From Candidatus Aenigmatarchaeota archaeon (lineage in GTDB: Archaea > Aenigmatarchaeota > Aenigmatarchaeia > QMZS01), in contig JAFGCN010000011.1 of the NCBI GenBank assembly GCA_016932615.1, positions 1 through 53,481 on the forward strand: a DNA stretch of 53,481 nucleotides, in the 5' to 3' direction. The notes beneath the pieces are model-generated. The model saw only the letters and a list, made by a program, of their open reading frames with translations. It had not been told where the DNA came from and did not search any database. Position numbers and translations under genes: made by a program. Shown in pieces: positions 49,483 through 53,481 of the stretch (position 1 is its first letter; each line of letters starts with the position of its first letter).

Positions 49483-50433
49483 CTATAACCCGGCTACGCC
49501 AATTTCCGTCTTGTAAACATGGCAGAACGAGAGGCGCTCGGCTATTTTTTCCTGTTTTGTTTTGTCGGCCAGGATTATTGCAGCCCCTCCTTTCCCGCCG
49601 CCGGAAAGTTTTGCGCCGTAAGCTCCGCTGTCAAGGGCGACTTTTATGACTTTATTCAACTTGGGGTGCGAAACGCCCAGGTCATAAGCAAGGATCTGGT
49701 GGTTTTCGCTCATGAGCTTTCCAAGCTTTACAAGGTCGGTTGTTTTTATTGCCTTCTCCCCCTCTTCCACGAGGGACTGAATCCTGTCAAAAACCTCCTC
49801 GTAGGACTCCATGTCGAGCGTCCAGCCGCTTTTTACATAGGGCACTGTTTCTGCAGTTTTTGCCTCTACGCCGGTGTTTACAATCATTATAGGGAGCTCA
49901 ATGTTTCCCAGGCCCTCTCTCTGGAGCGGGTTTATCCTTATCTTGTTGTAGCCGCCGAATGTTGAGGAAAATATCTCTGCGCCTGAGGCCTTTCCTCCAT
50001 GGATTTTCTGCTGGAAGGGCAGAAGAAAGCCATAATAGCTTTCTTTTTCGAGGCAAGGCCGCAGCTTGTTCAGGGCATCCAGAACAGAAGACAGGACTGC
50101 TGTTGATGAGCTCATTCCCCCGGAATTTCTGGGTATGTTGGAGGATATCTCAAGCCGTACCCCGGTTTTAAGGTTAAATTTGCCTGAAAATTCCGCAAAG
50201 AGGTCGATTATCGGGTCAAGGGGGCTCTGGTACTCGGTGGGCTTCTTTAGATTTTCCAGCTTTGACTCGAATTTGCCGTATCCGGCAGAGGCTATTTCCA
50301 GGGATTTTTCGCTTATCTTTTCTGCCCGGCAGAAGGTTTTGAGGCCAATAGCCGCAATTATCGCACTTCTGCCATAAACTACAGAGTGTTCGCCCAGAAG
50401 GAAAATATTTCCCGGTGCAGAAGACACGGCCAT
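49483..50433 (-). CDS. mvk: Mevalonate kinase
   Basis: 316-residue GHMP kinase that phosphorylates mevalonate for isoprenoid (archaeol) synthesis. N-terminal SSAPGNIFLLGEHSVVYGRSAIIAAI is the first GHMP motif. The ATP loop appears as SNIPRNSGGMSSSTAVLSSVL, slightly divergent from the usual GAGLGSSAA. The third motif is GAYGAKLSGGGKGGAAIIL, with the catalytic-Asp region in between. Length is standard. Phosphomevalonate steps are not in the window. Confidence 0.93.
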   Translation of the reverse strand: MAVSSAPGNIFLLGEHSVVYGRSAIIAAIGLKTFCRAEKISEKSLEIASAGYGKFESKLENLKKPTEYQSPLDPIIDLFAEFSGKFNLKTGVRLEISSNIPRNSGGMSSSTAVLSSVLDALNKLRPCLEKESYYGFLLPFQQKIHGGKASGAEIFSSTFGGYNKIRINPLQREGLGNIELPIMIVNTGVEAKTAETVPYVKSGWTLDMESYEEVFDRIQSLVEEGEKAIKTTDLVKLGKLMSENHQILAYDLGVSHPKLNKVIKVALDSGAYGAKLSGGGKGGAAIILADKTKQEKIAERLSFCHVYKTEIGVAGL

Positions 50434-50517
50434 ATTATTAGTTTGGGGGTTATCTATATTAGCGGGAAATTTCGGTAGAATTAGCTACTAAAGGATATAT
50501 TTTACACAACAGAAAAG

Positions 50518-50553
50518 TATATATACTATCAATATCTACTATATTTAGGTGGT
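50518..50553 (+). promoter_or_regulatory. TATA box plus AGGTGGT ribosome-binding site
   Basis: GTATATATAC is centred at 50522, then ATATTTAGGTGGT (Shine-Dalgarno at 50547-50553), then 4 nt and the ATG at 50558. Distance TATA-to-start is 36 nt. Confidence 0.62.
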
Positions 50554-50557
50554 AAAT

Positions 50558-50743
50558 ATGGAAGACTTAATCGTGAAATATTTCCTCGGCGGCCTTATAG
50601 GCGCTGCCGCACTTGGAGCTTATAGAGTCCTTTCTGACCCCTATGCAGATACTGAAACGGCAATGTACAAGATGGCAAAGAACATGGCGGTCTTTACTGG
50701 GGCAAGTTTGATGGGCGGAGGCCTTTTGTATGCTTTGGACTAA
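50558..50743 (+). CDS. Tiny membrane protein, first of tandem duplicates
   Basis: 61 residues (MEDLIVKYFLGGLIGAAALG...). Two hydrophobic segments (about residues 6-20, LIVKYFLGGLIGAAALGAY, and 44-58, FTGASLMGGGLLYAL) are joined by a polar loop (RVLSDPYADTETAMYKMAKN). It is nearly identical in its first 27 residues to the copy at 50907, at DNA level too, indicating recent duplication. It has a strong promoter and ribosome-binding site, so likely well expressed. No family recognised. Confidence 0.68.
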   Translation: MEDLIVKYFLGGLIGAAALGAYRVLSDPYADTETAMYKMAKNMAVFTGASLMGGGLLYALD

Positions 50744-50865
50744 TGGCCTTGAATTTGGCGTTTTTATATTTCTTGGTTTTATTGTGTCTGGGGACTCAAC
50801 ACGAGGCAATCAGAAGTTTTTTTGAGATTATGTATATTCTAGACTATATGTTTTAGTTGTGGAAT

Positions 50866-50902
50866 GTATTTATATATGTATTGTTTATTATATTTAGGTG
50901 AT
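50866..50902 (+). promoter_or_regulatory. TATA box plus AGGTGAT ribosome-binding site
   Basis: GTATTTATATATG is centred near 50871, then ATATTTAGGTGAT (Shine-Dalgarno at 50896-50902), then 4 nt and the ATG at 50907. The arrangement is the same as at the upstream paralogue. Confidence 0.62.
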
Positions 50903-50906
50903 AACT

Positions 50907-51095
50907 ATGGTAGAGGATTTGATAGTGAAATATTTCCTCGGCGGCCTTATAGGCGCTGCCGCACTTGGAGCTTACAGAGTCCTTTCTGACCCTTATGTGG
51001 ATACCGATACTGCGCTTTACAAGATGGCAAAGAACATGTCCCTTTATACGGGTGCAAGCTTGATGGGTCTGGGCATACTGTATGCATTGGATTAG
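50907..51095 (+). CDS. Tiny membrane protein, second of tandem duplicates
   Basis: 62 residues, starting MVEDLIVKYFLGG. Same two-helix layout as the 50558 product. The middle loop differs by a few residues (DPYVDTDTALYKMAKNMSLY), and the second helix is TGASLMGLGILYALD. About 160 nt separate the two copies, each with its own TATA box and Shine-Dalgarno element, so both are kept as separate units. The stop is 26 nt from the next start. Confidence 0.68.
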   Translation: MVEDLIVKYFLGGLIGAAALGAYRVLSDPYVDTDTALYKMAKNMSLYTGASLMGLGILYALD

Positions 51096-51119
51096 CTAGG
51101 AAATACTTGGGGGGGTAGT

Positions 51120-51938
51120 ATGGAAACATATAGTATTGCAGGTTTAGTTTTTTCCGAAAATTCGGTTCCCGAACCGGATGATGGAGTCTACGCTCCCCCC
51201 GTTTGGTTTAGCCACTTAAATGAGCTGATTATTGGGGAGGATTATGTCCAGAAATTTTACCGTTCCTCAAGGTCCGACCTGACTCAGAAGGTCTGGTCCA
51301 GATTTGGCTCGATTTATCCCCAGTCGTATTCTTCGCCTCAGGAGAGAAAGGGGCGCGAAGAAGAGGTCTTAAAAACGCTTTATGAGGCGGGTCTTCCTGT
51401 CCCGAAAGTTATCTCTTCTGATGTAGACAGCATAAGGATGGAGAAGGTTCCCGGCGCTCAGTTGAATGAGGTTTACCAAAACCCAAAAACAAAAAAAGAG
51501 ACCAAGCAAAAGCTGGTAAAGGCATCAGGAAAGCTTATGAGGGAGATTCATAATACTGGAGAGCATCATGGGGAGCCGTTGGTGAAGCAGTTTATGCTTG
51601 ATTATGAGGGAGATGATGTCAATGCCGCGGTAGCCGATGATAAGTTCAAGCTGTATGCATTGGACTTCGAGCTTGCAATAAAAGCGTACCCCGGTTTTGA
51701 GAAGGACATAGACAACTACATTCACACGATTTCTGCGGCATGCAGCACTGGCCTGACCTACAGGGAACTTCTGGAATCCTACGAAGAGGGCTATGGGAAG
51801 AAGATTGATGGAAAGCTGTTTCGTGAGAGCTTTCAGCTAAAGATTTACCTTTTGGCAAGAGGGCTTTTGCAGCCAGGCGGTGCATGTTCGCGTGAGCGCT
51901 TTACAGAAATTTATGACGTTTTGTACAATGAGAGATAA
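51120..51938 (+). CDS. Protein-kinase-fold (APH/Bud32-like) protein with altered catalytic loop
   Basis: 272 residues. Elements of the fold appear in order: ELIIGEDYVQKFYRSS (beta-3-like), EVLKTLYEAGLPVPKVISSDVDSIRMEKVPGAQL (helix C, hinge), LMREIHNTGEHHGEPLVKQFMLD (catalytic-loop position, normally HGDxxxxNxx) and KLYALDFELA (DFG position). In place of the catalytic HGD Asp there is Glu, and Gln replaces the usual Asn, so catalysis may be changed or lost. A helical C-terminal region follows. It is not the canonical Bud32, which has HGD and a basic tail. Confidence 0.6.
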   Translation: METYSIAGLVFSENSVPEPDDGVYAPPVWFSHLNELIIGEDYVQKFYRSSRSDLTQKVWSRFGSIYPQSYSSPQERKGREEEVLKTLYEAGLPVPKVISSDVDSIRMEKVPGAQLNEVYQNPKTKKETKQKLVKASGKLMREIHNTGEHHGEPLVKQFMLDYEGDDVNAAVADDKFKLYALDFELAIKAYPGFEKDIDNYIHTISAACSTGLTYRELLESYEEGYGKKIDGKLFRESFQLKIYLLARGLLQPGGACSRERFTEIYDVLYNER

Positions 51939-51980
51939 GGCGCTTCTAGTTTAAGAGTTTGCTGGAAAAAGAGCAGTATT

Positions 51981-52757
51981 TTACTGGATTTGCGGAGCGG
52001 AGGGGGCCTCTGTTTCGTAAACAGGGCTTATGTATAGAGGCATGTCTGCCATAGGAATGACTTCTTGGGGTGCGCCCCTTATGGCTTGTGAAACCTTCTG
52101 CTTGCCTTTTGAAAATATGCCTCTCTGCGCTCCAAATGCGGTTTTGTAGACCAGGTAAGCTCCAAGCAAGCTTGCGGCAATTGCCACTGCGGGCGTTACT
52201 AGGAAGTCAGAACCGTCCTGGATTATTTCCCGTCCCAGGTCTATGGCATCGTTCCATATATTGGTGCCCATGTTCTGCGCCTTGGTGCTAAATTCCGCAG
52301 CAATGTCGCTTCCTTCAGGTATTTCCACTAGGTCTTTTTTTTCAAACCCCAGCGAGGATGCGTATTCTGTAAGCTTGTCTGCGGTCCAGATGGCTGGTTT
52401 AGATAGGTACTGGTGTATCGGGCCGGTTTCGTCTATTGCGTAAGCATATGAATATGGGGTCGTTGCGAGGCCTATTGCCGCGGCAGGAACCCTCTCCACT
52501 ATGTTTTTTGCATTGTTTGCAACGCTAGTTATCAAGTAAACAGGAGGGCCCAGGGTAATATTGTAAATGCCTTTTCCAAGGCCGCTGGCTGCGCCCCCAA
52601 TAAGCTGCGCTGGGACCGATATGAGGTCACTTGCAATGGAGCTTTCAGGAGGCATCTGGGGAGCATATCTCGCAGGAGGGGCTGTTTGCGCTCCAATAAG
52701 TGTCTCTAGGCCAAACTCCTGAGCAGGATATAGCTCCGAGCTATAAGTTCCAGACAA
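51981..52757 (-). CDS. Hypothetical protein with membrane segments, TTG start
   Basis: 258 residues from a TTG at 52757, chosen because AGGGTGAT lies 4-5 nt upstream and a TATA box is 37 nt upstream. The in-frame GTG at 52766 is part of that ribosome-binding site. Unrecognised. Pro/Ser-rich N-terminus, a Gly/Ala-rich region (LIGGAASGLGKGIYNITLGPP), a probable membrane helix near residues 188-206 (FLVTPAVAIAASLLGAYLVY), then a basic segment and a Pro-rich tail. It might be a surface or envelope protein. Confidence 0.6.
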   Translation of the reverse strand: MSGTYSSELYPAQEFGLETLIGAQTAPPARYAPQMPPESSIASDLISVPAQLIGGAASGLGKGIYNITLGPPVYLITSVANNAKNIVERVPAAAIGLATTPYSYAYAIDETGPIHQYLSKPAIWTADKLTEYASSLGFEKKDLVEIPEGSDIAAEFSTKAQNMGTNIWNDAIDLGREIIQDGSDFLVTPAVAIAASLLGAYLVYKTAFGAQRGIFSKGKQKVSQAIRGAPQEVIPMADMPLYISPVYETEAPSAPQIQ

Positions 52758-52762
52758 TTTAA

Positions 52763-52798
52763 TCACCCTATTATAATTAACCTTGTGCGTATAAATAC
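52763..52798 (-). promoter_or_regulatory. TATA box plus AGGGTGAT ribosome-binding site
   Basis: On the minus strand GTATTTATACG is centred near 52794, followed by AATTATAATAGGGTGAT (Shine-Dalgarno at 52769-52763) and the TTG at 52757. Same geometry as the 15947 gene. Confidence 0.58.
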
Positions 52799-52893
52799 TT
52801 TTCTGGGCTTGTCTAAATTTGAACTTTTGTTACGTGGTTTGGGCAGGGCAAAATGTTTGGGCAATCTCATATAGTTTATAGGGGCAGCTATGT

Positions 52894-53415
52894 ATGTATA
52901 TGGACTTTTCTTCTGACCTTGTTTTGAAAAAAGAATGCCGGATGCTCCTTAGAGTGCCCTTGGGGAAAGTTGTTTCTTCCCCCTTTTCACTAGGGTTTAG
53001 CCTTGAAAGTGAAGCTATTGTGGCGGTGGGTGATAGGACGACCAAGAATTTTCTTGAGCGCGGCATTATTCCAAAACTTTCGATAGTTGATTACAAAGTT
53101 GAGCGGCGGCCTGTTGAAAATGAGTATGCGGGCTTTAGGGAAATTATTGCTGTAGAAAACCCTCCTGGAAAAATAACTGCCCCGGGTATTGATGCAGTTT
53201 CGAAAGCTCTATCTGGAGACAAGGTTCTTCTGGAGGTGGATGGTGAGGAGGATTTACTCGTTCTTCCTGCAATATTGCTTTCAAGGACTGGGACTTTGAT
53301 TTTTTATGGCCAGCCAAAAGAGGGGAGCGTTTTTGTGGAAGTTGGAAAGGAGTCAAAAAAGAAAGCAGAATATATTCTGAAAACCTGCTTTTCGAAATAT
53401 GTGGCCGGAAAATAG
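52894..53415 (+). CDS. GTP-dependent dephospho-CoA kinase
   Basis: 173 residues of the DUF359 family, shown in archaea to phosphorylate dephospho-CoA with GTP, the last step of CoA synthesis. Motifs are LRVPLGKVV near the N-terminus, AIVAVGDRTTKNFLERGIIPKLSIVDYKVERRP (near residues 43-75), AVENPPGKIT (near 88-97), LEVDGEEDLLVLPAILL (near 115-131) and IFYGQPKEG. An alternative ATG at 52900 has better TATA spacing (about 26 nt) and would remove two residues. The last 66 nt of the window after its stop contain no gene. Confidence 0.93.
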   Translation: MYMDFSSDLVLKKECRMLLRVPLGKVVSSPFSLGFSLESEAIVAVGDRTTKNFLERGIIPKLSIVDYKVERRPVENEYAGFREIIAVENPPGKITAPGIDAVSKALSGDKVLLEVDGEEDLLVLPAILLSRTGTLIFYGQPKEGSVFVEVGKESKKKAEYILKTCFSKYVAGK

Positions 53416-53481
53416 TGCTGCGATTTTTTTCCTGCAATACAGAATTCAAAAAATTGTTTGATAAGTTTGGAAAACTGTCTC

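Noticed and set aside
1-53481. CRISPR array, insertion sequence, rRNA genes, integrase or attachment site
   Set aside because: No regularly spaced repeats, transposase or integrase motifs, or rRNA-like segments were seen. The only dispersed repeat is the tRNA-intron family.

Overview
This window is archaeal chromosome. It carries MCM helicase, both subunits of clamp loader RFC, an RPA-type single-strand DNA-binding protein, Hjc, a type IA topoisomerase, aIF2 alpha and beta, archaeal-length uL2, and ether-lipid enzymes (mevalonate kinase, GGGP synthase, CDP-archaeol synthase). Most genes start on an ATG about 26 nt downstream of a TATA box, which is the leaderless archaeal arrangement. Scattered single ribosomal-protein genes, short intergenic gaps, many small lineage-specific membrane proteins and a few bacterial-looking genes (MetK-type SAM synthetase, GpmI-type phosphoglycerate mutase) suggest a DPANN or related uncultivated lineage. 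That placement is inference.

The most unusual content is the tRNA genes. Five complete tRNA genes carry eight introns between them, each with a bulge-helix-bulge (BHB) that can be folded by eye (4-bp central helix, two 3-nt bulges). tRNA-Tyr(GUA) has three introns, in the D-loop, at 37/38 and at the T-stem/T-loop junction. tRNA-His(GUG) has two, at 37/38 and in the T-loop. tRNA-Val(UAC) and tRNA-Val(CAC) have T-loop introns at 59/60, and tRNA-Gly(UCC) has one at 37/38. Most share a core made of a T-rich/A-rich hairpin followed by CCAAAAAGAA or similar. The same core occurs outside any tRNA, just upstream of rfcL, and next to a 13-nt tRNA-Val 5' fragment. The pattern looks like a mobile or copied tRNA-intron family. 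The window also encodes archease, a partner of the tRNA-splicing ligase RtcB.

Layout. 1-9.8 kb: MCM, a metallo-beta-lactamase-fold protein, aIF2 beta, CorA, a HIT protein, triple-intron tRNA-Tyr, a PRC-barrel protein, uS11, uL2, a SpoIIM-like protein. 9.9-15.6 kb: tRNA-Gly, Nudix and HD proteins, tRNA-His, a tandem paralogue pair, tRNA-Val, a decayed small gene, ROK kinase, YbjQ-like protein. 15.6-19.5 kb: a three-gene cell-surface cluster and Hjc. 19.5-32 kb: SemiSWEET, RPA-aIF2 alpha operon, ferredoxin, second tRNA-Val, CFI-box protein, CarS, topoisomerase I, GGGP synthase, SecD. 32-41.3 kb: two TrmB-type regulators, MEMO-like protein, two flavin-binding proteins, Nfo-type endonuclease, PurF, GpmI. 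41.3-53.5 kb: RfcL, archease, a large secreted repeat protein, RfcS, MetK, DUF116, mevalonate kinase, tandem tiny membrane proteins, a kinase-fold protein, dephospho-CoA kinase.

A second regularity is in gene starts. Six lineage-specific genes (starts at 7016, 15947, 48388, 50558, 50907, 52757) have the TATA box 36-37 nt upstream of the start instead of about 26. Five of them have a clear Shine-Dalgarno AGGTGAT/AGGTGGT-like element in the resulting short leader. These look like a separate, probably strongly expressed, leadered class.
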